Shown piece by piece: positions 1 through 11,092 of a stretch of DNA of 27,645 nucleotides (the first letter of the stretch is position 1; the number at the start of each line of letters is the position of its first letter). The notes below the pieces were generated by a model. It was not told the DNA's origin. It saw only the letters and a program-made list of their open reading frames with translations, and made no database searches. Made by a program: the position numbers and the translations under genes. Source of the DNA: Conidiobolus incongruus B7586 (taxonomy: Eukaryota; Entomophthoromycota; Entomophthoromycetes; Entomophthorales; Conidiobolaceae). The stretch spans positions 1 to 27,645 of the forward strand of contig JNEM01012679.1 of assembly GCA_000697335.1 (NCBI GenBank), in the 5' to 3' direction.

Positions 1-600
1 ATTAAAAACTAAATAAAAATAGTATATACTATTATAATCTATTATAATTTATTATAATAATTAATATTTGTTTATTAATAAAATATTTATTTAAAGGGAT
101 TTATAAAAAAAGTTAATTTAACTTAATCTAACATTTTAATTTATGTTTTAATAAAAGATTATATATAAAAATCTAAGATTTATTAATTATAATTTTTTAT
201 TATAAAAGTTTAAGCTTTTAATGATATTTTAATAAGTTTTATTTAATAATAGCTACTTTAACTTTTGTTAAGTTTTAGTTAAATTATAAAATATTTATTT
301 TATATTTTTATTAATTAATTTAAGTTTAAACTTTAATATATATAAAATACTTATAAAACTAATATTAAAGTATTTAGATAATTCTTTAACTAAAATAAAA
401 AGGCATTTTTCAATATATTTTTTCACTCTATTAATAATTAAAAAAATAACAGTTAAAGTTAGTTTTTTAGATTTTAACAAGTTTTAAATAATTTCTTTTT
501 TAGTTTTAAAATAATTTACCTAATAATAGATTATTAATTTAAATAATACTTTATTATTAAAAGTTATTTATAAATTTTAAATAATTTTAGAGGGTTTATG
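1..600 (-). mobile_element. Decayed Tc1/mariner-like DNA transposon remnant
   Basis: This block is almost free of G and C, more so than the rest of the window. On the minus strand a 61-codon open stretch (480 to 295) ends in a segment, VKELSKYFNISFISILYILK, that has the shape of the helix-turn-helix of Tc1/pogo transposases. The same frame continues below 295 with many stops. It keeps the order expected downstream in such transposases: a Lys/Leu-rich stretch, an NKTY segment near 240, and an LINLRF segment near 165 where the DE-S-F catalytic strand would lie. Several stops sit where Gln or Trp would be expected, which fits C-to-T decay on both strands. No terminal inverted repeats were found, and the left side runs off the window. 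The family call rests on pattern only. The element is certainly not functional. Confidence 0.35.
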
Positions 601-2560
601 GTTAAATTTTACTAATACTAAAATAAAAAACTTTTAATAATTACTATTTAGTTTAAGTATAATTAAATTAAACAGCTAATATTAAAAAGCTAATTTTTTA
701 ATCAAAAAAATTATTATATATAATTTCCTATTAACTTTATATATATTTATTTATTTCAAATTAATAATATGTTTGAAAAATCAGAAATTAAAAAATTTCC
801 CATTTCTTTAAATTTAAAGTAATAACAATTAATTAAAAATATAATAAAATAATACTATTAAAAAAGAAAATTTTATTATTTTTATTTTTTATATTATTTA
901 TATTATTTATTATTTAATAATTATATATATGAAAATTAATTATAGAGATTTCAATGTAAAGATTTTATTAAATTATCAATTATTTTTAATAGATATTATG
1001 TAAGAAGTAAATTGATGATTATAGAAATATTAAACAATAAAACTTAAAATACTATATTGATATAAAATGAATTTAATTCAGTCATATTCTAATCTTGAAA
1101 ACTAAGTTGAGTATTATATAAAAAGTAGAATAAAAAATAATAGTAATATAAGTATATTTTATCAGAAAACAATTTGTTTAATTTAACAAATGAAATAATT
1201 ATTTTATAGTTTAATTATTGCTATTATTCACTCTTCATTCCAACCAATTCTTATGAAACAGATCCAAATCCAAATGAATGGACAAATCAACTTTGACATA
1301 TCAAATTGTTCAATAATTCTTGTAAATTTAGTGTTAATTTGATAATACAAGTTAATCAGTTATTATTATGATAGGATCAATTGCTACTATTAACAGATTA
1401 TCAGTTGAATAAGATAATCACTTTCAAAGCAAGAGCAATGGCATTTTTAGTACTATTATACTTTATATTTTTATACTTTATAGATCAATATCATATCAGA
1501 TAATAATTTTTAGCACTACTTGAACAAGCTAATTGATAATAGCATCATTTATCTTAATGATGTCGTAGTAATATCCTTGAAAATCATATATTGGCGTAAT
1601 TATATGATAATATTTATTCAATTGTTTTCTTCATTAAATACATTAGCTGTCTTAAAATAATTTCAAGCGTTTGAAATCGACGATGAGCGTTGAGGAGGAA
1701 TAACTATGAAATTTTGAAAACTGATTTAGTCATTTGGTTACAGCCAGTATTATCAGTTTCCATTTTAATGATTTAATATTATTATTAATGGATATATTAT
1801 ACATATTGTTAATCATTTGTTATGATTGTACTTGCATCTACCCATTATATTATTTTTTATTAATAACTCTATAAATTTTAAATTCATTACCATAAGTTTT
1901 TAATAAGAATTGTTTATAAACAGCAAAGGTAACTAAACTCATAAATGCTTGAAAAAATCAATATTAATAATACACAAACAGAATATAAGTCAAAATGAAA
2001 AATGATATTTTCATTACATCATCTGAGGATTTCAACTTAATTTTTGAATTGAAACTAGATAAAATCATCAAAGTGTTAAGTTTGTTAATTTTAAAATAAT
2101 GTTGAATAATATAAATGAAAAACACATTTTTCCTAATTACTCTAAATATTCATATCATTTATAATCAATGAAACCATACCTGCCAATTTGTCATTATTCT
2201 ATTAATTTTGATTGCTGATTGAATGTTAGTGTAAACTTGATCAAATTCTTTATTTCATTGTTTCAAATTGAACAATATTTTGGTACTCTTGACATTGGCC
2301 ATATCTTTTGAATTTAATTATAATAGCTTATTTTTTTTAATAAATACACTATATTAACTTTGAGAGAAATAAAAATATACTAATGATTTATATATATGTT
2401 ATTTTTGGCAATGATTATTCTATCAGATTAAACTTTTGCAATTATGAAAATTATATAGTATATTCCACCAAGAATACTAAAATAGTAAGTTAATATTTTC
2501 AATTTGTAATTTGGAGCGAAATGATAATGATTAACCAATCAAATTCATCATTGAAACTTG
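601..2560. other. AT-rich gap with a possible secreted-protein relic
   Basis: No intact gene was seen. A possible relic starts at the ATG at 1190 (+). The frame reads MK, a stop, then a hydrophobic stretch LFYSLIIAIIHSS that resembles a signal peptide, and stays open to about 1340. A second frame in the same stretch reads SYETDPNPNEWTNQL. A 33-codon ORF begins at 1998 (+). All are too short or too broken to call genes. Base composition shifts from nearly pure A/T (below about 950) to the moderately AT-rich pattern of the rest of the window. Confidence 0.3.
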
Positions 2561-2580
2561 AGTTTAAGCGGGATATATAA
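2535..2580 (+). promoter_or_regulatory. CCAAT box and TATA box of the downstream gene
   Basis: CCAAT at 2535-2539 is followed by an ATATATAA element at 2573-2580 just after a GC-rich GCGGG. This lies about 100 bp before the ATG at 2677, a reasonable spacing for a fungal core promoter. The assignment is by position and motif only. Confidence 0.4.
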
Positions 2581-2676
2581 CATTGTAACATATCTCAGTA
2601 TTTAATTCCAACTAATCTTTCAAAATTCTATATTTCAATTATTTATTTTTTAAACCTTTTCTAAAAATTATTCAAT

Positions 2677-3530
2677 ATGATTTGTATTGATAATGGTAAT
2701 TAATTATATTATACTATAATTGAATATATTTTATTAATTTTGCTATTTTAGTTAGCTTATATTCCGACTATTCACAGAATAGTAAGAGAAATAGTATAGA
2801 TATTTACTCGATTAAATCTCAGTCACGCCTAATTAATCCTGCAAGGTTATCTATTGCTACTTTCAACAATTCTATTGCATCATCAGATAATATAAATCAA
2901 TTTAAATCTACATCCTGCCCAACATCACCTACAACTATATTTAATCATTCCAACTTTCAATCTCAAAGAAATTCTATTATTATTGAGCCTGAGCACTTTT
3001 ATGATGAATCGAATCATTTACCTAACAAGAGCGGTTTTAAGAATAAATTTCTCCGTTATGCTAATTTCTCAACTAAAATACCCCATCGTTATCAAAATCT
3101 CAGTCACGGCTCAATGAATAGCTATCGCTCTAACCAATGCCTTTTGTCACAGAGATACTTCCAGCCCCCATCTCCAATAGCTTCAACTACATTATTTTTT
3201 GATAGAAATCATTTAGGTCATATGCATCACTCTAAACTTCATTTAGATGAAGAAGACCAAATTCAAAAGCTGGAATTAATCTTGGCTAAAATTCAAAATA
3301 TTTCCAACCGAAGTTCTTTGAATGAACAAAGATTTATTTCTAGAGGAATGTATTCTACACCCTGCTCTTATGAAGTGAAAAAGAGTCATAAATCCAATTA
3401 TAGTATCAGAAAATCCAACTCTGTAAAAGAACAAAGAAGAGATAATACAGAGCTGGATGGCTTAATGGATGGTTTAATTCGTGGTGATAAAATGACAATG
3501 GATACACAGAAATTCGTACCTAGAAATTAA
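2677..3530 (+). CDS. Ser/Asn-rich protein of unknown function, two exons
   Basis: Exon 1 is 2677-2695 (ATG plus five codons and one base). Intron 2696-2751 is 56 bp, starts GTAATT and ends ATTTTAG. Exon 2 is 2752-3530. The phase-1 junction rebuilds a GTT codon, and the reading frame is open across the whole second exon, well upstream of the in-frame Met at 3114. The product is 265 aa, beginning MICIDNVSLYSDYSQNSKR. It is rich in Ser, Asn, Arg and His, with no signal peptide, membrane segment or recognised domain. It has several basic-Ser clusters such as KRNS, RRDN and RKSNS that could be phosphorylation sites, and it ends in FVPRN. It is probably a largely disordered regulatory protein, and I do not recognise it. 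An alternative start at 3114 would give 138 aa, but the coding-like sequence before it argues for the longer model. It converges with the V-ATPase gene, with 365 bp between the two stops. Confidence 0.6.
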
Positions 3531-3895
3531 TTTTCATATTTTTCATTTAGAGGAATTATCATTTTCATTTAGATTTTGAACATTATAATAATAAAATAAC
3601 ATTCATATATTGGAAACAATATTATTTTTAAAATTATTGTTATTATTATCTCTTTATCAATGAATTAGTTTTTTTTTACTTAATAGGTATTCACTTAAAT
3701 ATGGGTGATTGATTAAATCTGTAACTGATAACAAATATTCAAAAGTAACCTTATCAAATAATTTATCACAAATTTAAATAATATAATATATCAATTAAAA
3801 ATAATCATTGCTATGTATTAAAACAAAGTTATTATTATATAAAATAGAATTGGATATAGCAGATGGAATGAAAAAAGCTGATATTAGGCTATTCT
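3531..3895. other. Convergent 3' intergenic region
   Basis: This is the gap between two convergent stop codons. AATAATAAAATAA at about 3587-3599 could serve as a polyadenylation signal for the plus-strand gene. No coding potential was seen. Confidence 0.4.
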
Positions 3896-6151
3896 TTAGT
3901 CAATGAGTTGTTGGAATCTTTCTTCCATTTCCTTCTTCAATTCTGTATAACGTGCAACAAGAGCTTCTTGACCATCAGCAGGATCTTCGAATTTCATTGA
4001 TGAAAGCTTATAGATGATATCACCCATGGAGTCACGGATCTTTGCAAAAGTAATTTGGTTATTGGTGACTTCTACAGCGTGAATAGCCAATTCGTAGAAA
4101 CGAATCATATTACGTAAGAGCCAGACAGTCTTGTAGAAGGGACAGTAACGGTCATAGGTGGAGTAACCATTTTGTTGTAAGAAATCATCTTTAATAATTC
4201 TAGCAACTTCAAGGGTGATCTTATCTGATTCAGCTAAAGCACTCTTACCAACAAGTTGGACAATTTCAGAAAGATCTTCTTCCATTTGAAGGATTTCTTT
4301 ACATTTAGTTCTCAAGGGAATGAAATCAGGATCAGCAGTTTCATAATAAGGTTCAAGAGCCTTAATATATTTTGAGTAGGAAATAGACCAGTTAACAGAA
4401 GGGAAATGCTTTCTTTGAGCCAATTTCTTGTCTAAACCCCAGAACACTTGAACGATACCAAGGGTGGCACTAGTAACAGGATCAGAGAAATCACCACCAG
4501 GAGGTGAAACAGCACCAACAACACTAACACTACCTTCACGCTTGGGATTACCAAGACAGACAACACGACCGGCACGTTCGTAGAAAGAAGCGAGACGAGC
4601 ACCCAAGTAAGCAGGATAACCACTATCAGCAGGCATTTCAGCCAAACGACCGGAAATTTCACGAAGAGCTTCGGCCCAACGAGAACTGGAGTCAGCCATC
4701 ATAGCAACGTGACGACCTTGATCACGGAAGTATTCAGAGAGGGTAATACCGGTATAGATGGAAGCTTCACGAGCAGCTACAGGCATGTTAGAAGTGTTAG
4801 CAACTAAAGTAGTACGCTTCATGATAGATTCCTTTTGACCATTGATTTCAACAGAAAGTTCGGGGAAGTCCATTAAGACTTCAGCCATTTCGTTACCACG
4901 TTCACCACAGCCAACGTAAATAATGATATCAGAGTTAGAGTACTTGGAAAGAGATTGGGAAATGACAGTTTTACCACACCCGAAAGCACCAGGAATGGCA
5001 GTAGTACCACCTTGGACGCAAGGGAATAAACCGTCCAAAACACGTTGACCGGTTAAAAGAGGATGATTGGCACTTAATTTTTCAGCAACAGGACGAGGAG
5101 AACGGACGGGCCAGAGCTGCATCATAGTATATTTAGTCTTTTGACCATCAAATTCAGTTTCGAGAACAACATCTTCTAAGGTGTATTGACCCTTGGGAGC
5201 AATGTAAGAAACAGTACCCAAAGCCTTGGGGGGAAGTAAAATGGAGTGATTGCTGACAAGAGAATTTTCATAGACGCTACCGTAAATATCACCACCTACA
5301 ATATGATCGCCAACCTAAAAATGAAGTTAGAAACAAGTCAAATGTAAAATGACTAATATATATTACTTTGAATTGACCAGGAGTAAAATCCCAGGAAATT
5401 TTTTTATCCAAAGCAGATGTAGCAATACCACGAGGGATATAAATACTTTGAGACAGTTCTTGAATATCCTAAAATAACTATTAAAAGACTGAAAAATAGA
5501 GTTGAAATTAAATAAAATTACTTTAAGAGGACGTTGAATACCGTCAAAAATATTGGACATTAAACCTGAGAAAACGTTAATGAAAAGAATTTAAATACAA
5601 AGCGAATTATTTGAATTTACCAGGTCCTAATTCAACAGACAAAGGTTTACCAGTCTTTAATACGGGATCACCAACACAAAGACCAGCTAAAATATTCATT
5701 AATACAAAAATAAAATTAACAAGTGAAATTATACTCACCAGTTTCTTCATATACTTGAATAGTGGTTTTATCATGTTCAATACGAATGACTTCACCAACT
5801 AATTCTTCGTAGCCGACACGAACCTGATTGGAAAAAATTATAAGAATAAAATAAAATGATTTAAATAAAATATTATTTATTACCAATTCATACATAGCAG
5901 AACCAGTCATCTTTTCGGCGACAACGACTATAATTGAAAAATTGAGCAATTAGATTTAATGATGGTAAATTATAGTAATTAATTTACCAGGTCCAGATAC
6001 TGAAAAAACGTAACCATATTGAGATTCGTTATCAGCATCTCTGATTTTTGGGAGATCTTTTTTAGCATTTTCTAAAGCACCTGCCTATCATAAATATTAC
6101 CAAGTAAATAAATTTATAATTAATGATTAAAATAAATTAATAACAAACCAT
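3896..6151 (-). CDS. VMA1: V-type H+-ATPase catalytic subunit A
   Basis: This is the ATP-hydrolysing subunit of the V1 sector, which drives proton pumping into vacuoles and endosomes. I place eight exons on the minus strand: 6149-6151, 5988-6084, 5884-5927, 5739-5823, 5621-5686, 5522-5565, 5367-5468 and 3896-5314. They sum to 1860 nt, a 619-aa product, close to the 617-aa yeast protein without its intein. Every junction has GT/AG ends and restores the conserved sequence: [38 protein letters not shown] and [21 protein letters not shown]. The P-loop GAFGCGKT is at about residues 256-263, followed by [27 protein letters not shown] and [17 protein letters not shown]. The P-loop is uninterrupted, so the VDE-type intein of some yeasts is absent. 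All seven introns (52-64 bp) lie in the first 440 coding bases, and the last exon is 1419 nt. The first intron follows the ATG directly and has a non-standard GTTTGT donor, so the first exon is the least certain part. Confidence 0.96.
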
Positions 6152-8089
6152 TTTTAATTAACTTGGGTCAATAAGAAAAGTTCTAGTAAATATTAAAGAG
6201 AATTAAAAGGCTATAAATGATGATTCAATCAATTTTCAAAATTAATATTGAGTTATTCAACTAATATATGATTGACCAATCAATGAAATCATTGAATTTT
6301 AGATTATTCAATTACTCACAGATTTAATCGTCACCAATCTATTAAATCAGATATTTGAATTATTTGAATTATTTTTTAATATCAAAATGTACTTTAACAA
6401 ATTTTTATATTTATTACCAATTTTAAATTGTATTTATTTTTATTTTAATAATTTAGAAATATAATAAATAATGTTGATTTCATTAATATGGAATAGATAT
6501 CGCTTACTGATTATTGAATATAATTGATAATTATTCAAAAAGTCACAGATCCATTATTTGAATTCTCCCATTTACATCCATTCAACAAAATATAAGTCAA
6601 TTTAATCATCAATTTTGATATTGAAATATTCATATACATAACCTTCATTATTCCAATATAATCCAAGTACTATTTCTTATAATTTATAAATAATAAGTTA
6701 TATACATTTTTTTCAAAATAAAAATTAAATAAAGTTTAAAATATTATAAATTAGAAATATTTCAATATAAATTTTATATAAAAAACTCATATGAAATTAA
6801 TAATAATTCACTAAATAATCAATTTTAATTTTAGAGCGTATATCTTTGATATATGTAATTAATTTTATTATAATTCGGGCAATTCTATTTCTGTTCTGTA
6901 ACTTGGTCTTGTTTAGTGATATCATTTTTTAATTTGCTTTTATGAAATTTATAACTCACCCTTTGGTATATAATAAATGCATACTTTTTATTCTTTTTAT
7001 CCTACATATATATTACAATATTTTAATATCATTATTGATATCTTTTTTCTATAAAAAATTACTGATTTTAATATTCAAAAATATTAATTTTAGTTTATTG
7101 CAATAATATCAAATGATATATATATATATGTATGATTTATATTATTATTATTATGATATACTCAATCATATTAAATTATATTTACAGTAATTGATGATTA
7201 TATCACTTTAAAATTTGATAATAAAATAAATTGATAATACGAAAAATAATTCTTTGGTGAAAAATCACTTATATATGCAGGATTAGTCAATAATGTTAAT
7301 ATATATAATTGTACAAACTAAAAATAGACTGTAAAGTAAAAATAATGATATAGATGATTTATATATCGCTGTTTACTAGACTAAAACTTGGTCAAGCTGT
7401 AAAATTTAAATCCAATCTTGTGATAATATATGATGAATCAAATCCAATCTAATTAATCATGTTTAAATTTTCAATATTTCATTAGTGACATATATAATGA
7501 ATTTAAAAATATTCCTGTATTTAATATATTATTAATGGTTCAAATATGATTTTAGTTTTGGAGATTGTTATTTAAGCTTACATAAAACATCAACTCCTTG
7601 CAGAATTAGGTGAATTGTACTTATAGTCACTGAAATTGAAAATATTATCAATTTTCTAAATCGATAATGTAGGAATAGCTCTATCTACCGTTAAATATTG
7701 AATCACATTTAATTGAAGTATTAAATCATTGAGTTATCTATAATAAATGTAAATCCAACTGTAATCAATTTTTCAAAATATACTACTGTTTAAAATTTTT
7801 ATCCATTAATGTCAATCCAATATGAACGTTTAAAAAATAGGATAAATAGTAATAGAATTAATTGAAATGTTCAATTGATTTATATAACAAATTTATATTA
7901 AATAACAAAGTTTAATGAGTAATAATTTATATTTGGAAATAAAATAGTTAATTTATATTAATTTGATTTAAACCTTGAAGCTATCATTTGTATATTTGAA
8001 AACCTATTTATATTTTGATATTCCAATTAATTATATTCTATTTTTCATCAAAATGATAATTATATAGAAATAAGCACTAATTTAAAATA
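6152..8089. other. AT-rich intergenic region
   Basis: This lies upstream of the V-ATPase gene. No complete gene was seen. Minus-strand stretches at about 6880-7000 and 7570-7640 have exon-like codon content between good splice-site sequences but could not be linked into a gene. A (TA)n run lies at 7116-7129. Confidence 0.35.
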
Positions 8090-9166
8090 ATGCAAAATAA
8101 TATCCGTACTAACCTAAAAATTTTTGCCTCAATTGTTTACAAGCCGGATACAGTACTCAAAACTCCATTATTCACTGATATTTGGCATCAATTAGTGGAA
8201 AAATGCAATTATCATAAGAGCATTGGGCAAACTATAGTCCATATAATTTACATTTAATTTTAAATATGTCTCTTGAAAATTCTAATCCTCTGATTTCATA
8301 TATATTTAACAGGTTAGATTTTGAATAATATAATCCAATTCCTTAGATTCCAAATAATCGGATATTGTTTATATCAAAAATGAATATTGTTGTTATAAAC
8401 GAATAGTTGTAGTGTTTCGATTGATGGTTTTATCGCAATATGTCTATTACTGAAGATGTGATCATTTTAGCAAAATCCTTTGATATTATGCCACGAAAAT
8501 TTCTGCACAGATTGTTTGTTTTTATTATTATTAATATTCTAAACTTTAAAGGTAATATAAGCATAATTTGGCTTTAAAATATATATTTAAAAATATATAT
8601 AATAAAGTAAAAAATTATATATTATATTTTAATGTAGATCATAGTCTATTTCAACTATACATAAGTCTGAATAATATTAAAACTAGAAATAAGAAAGTCT
8701 TTGAAAAATCATTAACAAATTTAGAAATTGGTTCGAATGTCTTTAATTACTGGCTCGAAAATTTCTTCAAGCAGCAAAAATTAATAATTATCAAAAATAA
8801 TTTTGTTTAATTTTATATTTTGCAACTGATATCTTGGCTTTGGGAGAGTTGAAAAAAATTGAAAGTTTAAATGTGGCTATGGATAATAAAACAAGGTTTT
8901 TGAAGTCAAAATCTAAGAGATTTATTAAATTAGATTATATATTGTTTGATATAATCAAATTGGGTTATATTTTATTACAAAAGAATAGAAATAATCACAA
9001 TATATTATTCTTAAAGAACTTTGAATAACACATCCCTATTAATGATTTTAGTTACTATGATTATTTAATCTAGCTAATCAAGAATTGCTTATTTCCAATG
9101 AGAAACTGGTCATTTAATTTGTCCATATTTTGGAAATATCATGTCAAAAAGGAATTAAATAAATGT
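8090..9166 (+). pseudogene. Decayed leucine-rich (possibly F-box/LRR-like) gene
   Basis: Coding-like fragments lie in consecutive but different frames. The first is an ATG ORF of 55 codons at 8090-8257 (starts MQNNIRTNLKIFASIV). The second is an ATG ORF at 8440-8577 (starts MSITEDVIILAKSFDIMPRK). The third is an open frame at 8556-8810 containing NLEIGSNVFNYWLENFF. The fourth is a frame at 8801-9028 containing LALGELKKIESLNV, which runs on past a stop at 9026 and another near 9071 to about 9166 with sensible amino-acid use. The spacing of Leu, Ile and Asn resembles leucine-rich repeats, and the MSITED start resembles an F-box-type N-terminus. An alternative for 8440-8810 is a live two-exon gene with an 86-bp intron at 8552-8637 (94 aa, phase consistent). 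However, that intron is longer than the others here, and the later fragments would be left unexplained. The function of the ancestor is a guess. Confidence 0.35.
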
Positions 9167-9299
9167 TAACTATGAAAAATTTAATGCTATCATGCCAGAA
9201 TTTTCAGTGACAAACCTAGATTAGCGACTTAATCATTGACCTTGAAAAGCTCAGGAATTTATAACAAGCGAGTGACTCATGCACAGTTTACAATCATAA

Positions 9300-9306
9300 T
9301 ATAAAA
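9300..9306 (+). promoter_or_regulatory. TATA box of the chitinase gene
   Basis: TATAAAA lies about 50 bp before the chitinase ATG and is the only good TATA match in the immediate upstream region. Confidence 0.4.
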
Positions 9307-9356
9307 TCCAAGTTGATAAGCTGATTTACATCATATTTACTTTGAAATAGAATATA

Positions 9357-10820
9357 ATGAATTATTTGTTATTAGCTTTGGTATCTTATATAACAGCATC
9401 CAAAATACCTTTTGATTATCCACTTCCCCCTTATCCAACCCCTGCTATTATTTCAAAGTACTCACCTCTTCCATCTTATTACCCAGTTATTCCATCGAAC
9501 CCTCCTCCTATTCCAACTCATATCTCAATTGTTCCATCGAACTCTCCTCCTATTCCAACTAATACATATAATCCAGTAGTCCCTACCTCTAACCCAACAT
9601 ATCCACCAACTAACCAAACTGCACCTTCTGGAGACAAAGTTGTTGTCGGTTATTACGTTCCATGGGGTAAAATTGAGCCAGAGCAAATTAACATGAAGAT
9701 GCTAACTCATATCAACTATGGCTTTGCTACCCTGCACAAGAGGGACAACCCAGCTGAAATTTATGTTGAAGAAGGTTATGATACTAAACGTATTAGACAA
9801 ATCCAGCAGCTGGCCAAACAAAATGGTGTTAAATCGCTCATCTCAATCGGTGGATGGACTGGTTCTCAAACTTTCTCAACTGTAGCTAAAAGTGCTGAAT
9901 TGAGAAGACAATTCATCAATAATGCACTCGTATTCGTGAGATCTTCTGGAAATTCAGCTTACAATAGCACTGGCTCAGGAGGTTATGGCTTAGATGGGAT
10001 TGATATTGACTGGGAATTCCCAACTTGTCAAGGATCAGATAACAATGAGAAAGATCCTAATGACACTGCTAATTATTTGTTACTCCTGAAAGAATTAAGG
10101 GAAGCTTTGGATAAGGAGCACCCATCTGATCGCAAGTTAATAACCGCTGCTGTCCGTGTTGAACCCTTCTTTGATCCAAGCTGCAAACCATTAGATAACG
10201 TCAGTGAATTCGCACCCTTGTTCGATTTCATCAACATCATGGCTTACGATATCATGGGTCCCTGGTCAACTACTACTGGTCCTAACGCCCCATTCGAAGT
10301 CGATCCTTCTAAAAATGCCAACACTTACAGTTTCGCTCAATCTATCAACAGTTGGACCAAGGCTGGCTTCCCTGAAAATAAATTAGTTGGTGGGCTTGCT
10401 TTCTATGGCCGTTCAATGACCACAAAAGGAGATATGAATTCAAATCCCAGCAATATCTACGTTGAAAAAGAAGCCAAGACACCTAGGGGAGATGAATTTG
10501 ATACTTGTGAAGCTAATGCAATCAATAACGAAGGTGCCATCTGTTCAGGGGTTTGGAAATACAAGAGTATTGTTCAAAATGTATTCAATGATGATGGTTC
10601 TTGCAAAGCTGGATGGACACAACATTGGGATTCTGCCACCAAGACACCATGGTTATTCAACTCACAATCAAAGACATTTATCTCTTATGATGATCCCAAA
10701 TCTATCCAAATCAAAGTAGATTATGCTAAGAAGCAAAATATTCGAGGTGTTATGATCTGGGATCTAAGTATGGATCATCAAAATCAACTTTTGAATGTAG
10801 TTCAGTCCATTCGTAAATAA
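9357..10820 (+). CDS. Secreted GH18 chitinase with Pro-rich N-terminal linker
   Basis: This enzyme hydrolyses beta-1,4 N-acetylglucosamine links in chitin, with retention, outside the cell or in the wall. The 487-aa intronless frame starts with a signal peptide (MNYLLLALVSYITAS). A Pro/Ser/Thr-rich linker at about residues 20-92 follows and includes two copies of PSN[PS]PPIPT 14 residues apart (46 and 60). The catalytic barrel starts at VVVGYYVPWG (95-104). The conserved SIGGW is at 163-167, the catalytic DGIDIDWE at 213-220 with Glu220 as proton donor, MAYD at 295-298 and WDLS at 468-471. All key residues of an active GH18 enzyme are present. No chitin-binding module, GPI signal or C-terminal membrane segment is visible. 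The long inserts and a Cys-bearing segment around 384-416 fit bacterial-like and fungal secreted chitinases. Roles in wall remodelling or in attack on chitinous hosts are both possible, and the sequence does not decide between them. Confidence 0.95.
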   Translation: MNYLLLALVSYITASKIPFDYPLPPYPTPAIISKYSPLPSYYPVIPSNPPPIPTHISIVPSNSPPIPTNTYNPVVPTSNPTYPPTNQTAPSGDKVVVGYYVPWGKIEPEQINMKMLTHINYGFATLHKRDNPAEIYVEEGYDTKRIRQIQQLAKQNGVKSLISIGGWTGSQTFSTVAKSAELRRQFINNALVFVRSSGNSAYNSTGSGGYGLDGIDIDWEFPTCQGSDNNEKDPNDTANYLLLLKELREALDKEHPSDRKLITAAVRVEPFFDPSCKPLDNVSEFAPLFDFINIMAYDIMGPWSTTTGPNAPFEVDPSKNANTYSFAQSINSWTKAGFPENKLVGGLAFYGRSMTTKGDMNSNPSNIYVEKEAKTPRGDEFDTCEANAINNEGAICSGVWKYKSIVQNVFNDDGSCKAGWTQHWDSATKTPWLFNSQSKTFISYDDPKSIQIKVDYAKKQNIRGVMIWDLSMDHQNQLLNVVQSIRK

Positions 10821-11092
10821 TTAATCAATCATCTATTTATAATAATAACTATTATGATCATAATAAATTATATAATATATTAATAATCAATCTTTAAAAC
10901 TTCACATTTTCTAGGTATTATATTTCATTTACAATTAATAATTTTCAAAAAAAAATAATTTATAAAAATTAATAGAAATTATTTAAATCCCATAAAATTT
11001 GAAAATTAATATTCATATTTAGAGTAATATAGTTAGAAATTATTGTATTACAATAATTAAGTGACTGTTAATAAAAAATAAAAAAAATAATT
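10821..11092. other. Intergenic region between chitinase and Cys-rich protein gene
   Basis: This AT-rich stretch holds the chitinase 3' end (AATAAATTATA near 10862 is a candidate polyadenylation signal) and the promoter of the next plus-strand gene. No open frame or clear TATA box was distinguished. Confidence 0.3.

Noticed and set aside
3114-3530. 138-aa protein starting at the Met at 3114
   Set aside because: Coding-quality sequence continues in frame upstream to a splice acceptor at 2751, and a phase-matched first exon exists at 2677-2695, so the longer model is preferred.
3896-5221. Intein in the V-ATPase A gene
   Set aside because: The GAFGCGKT P-loop and the surrounding sequence are continuous, and the predicted length equals the intein-free protein.
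7561-7640. Minus-strand micro-exon candidate between TTTCAATTTCAG and GTAAGC, reading TISTIHLILQGVDVL
   Set aside because: The splice sites look good, but no neighbouring exon with matching phase was found on either side.
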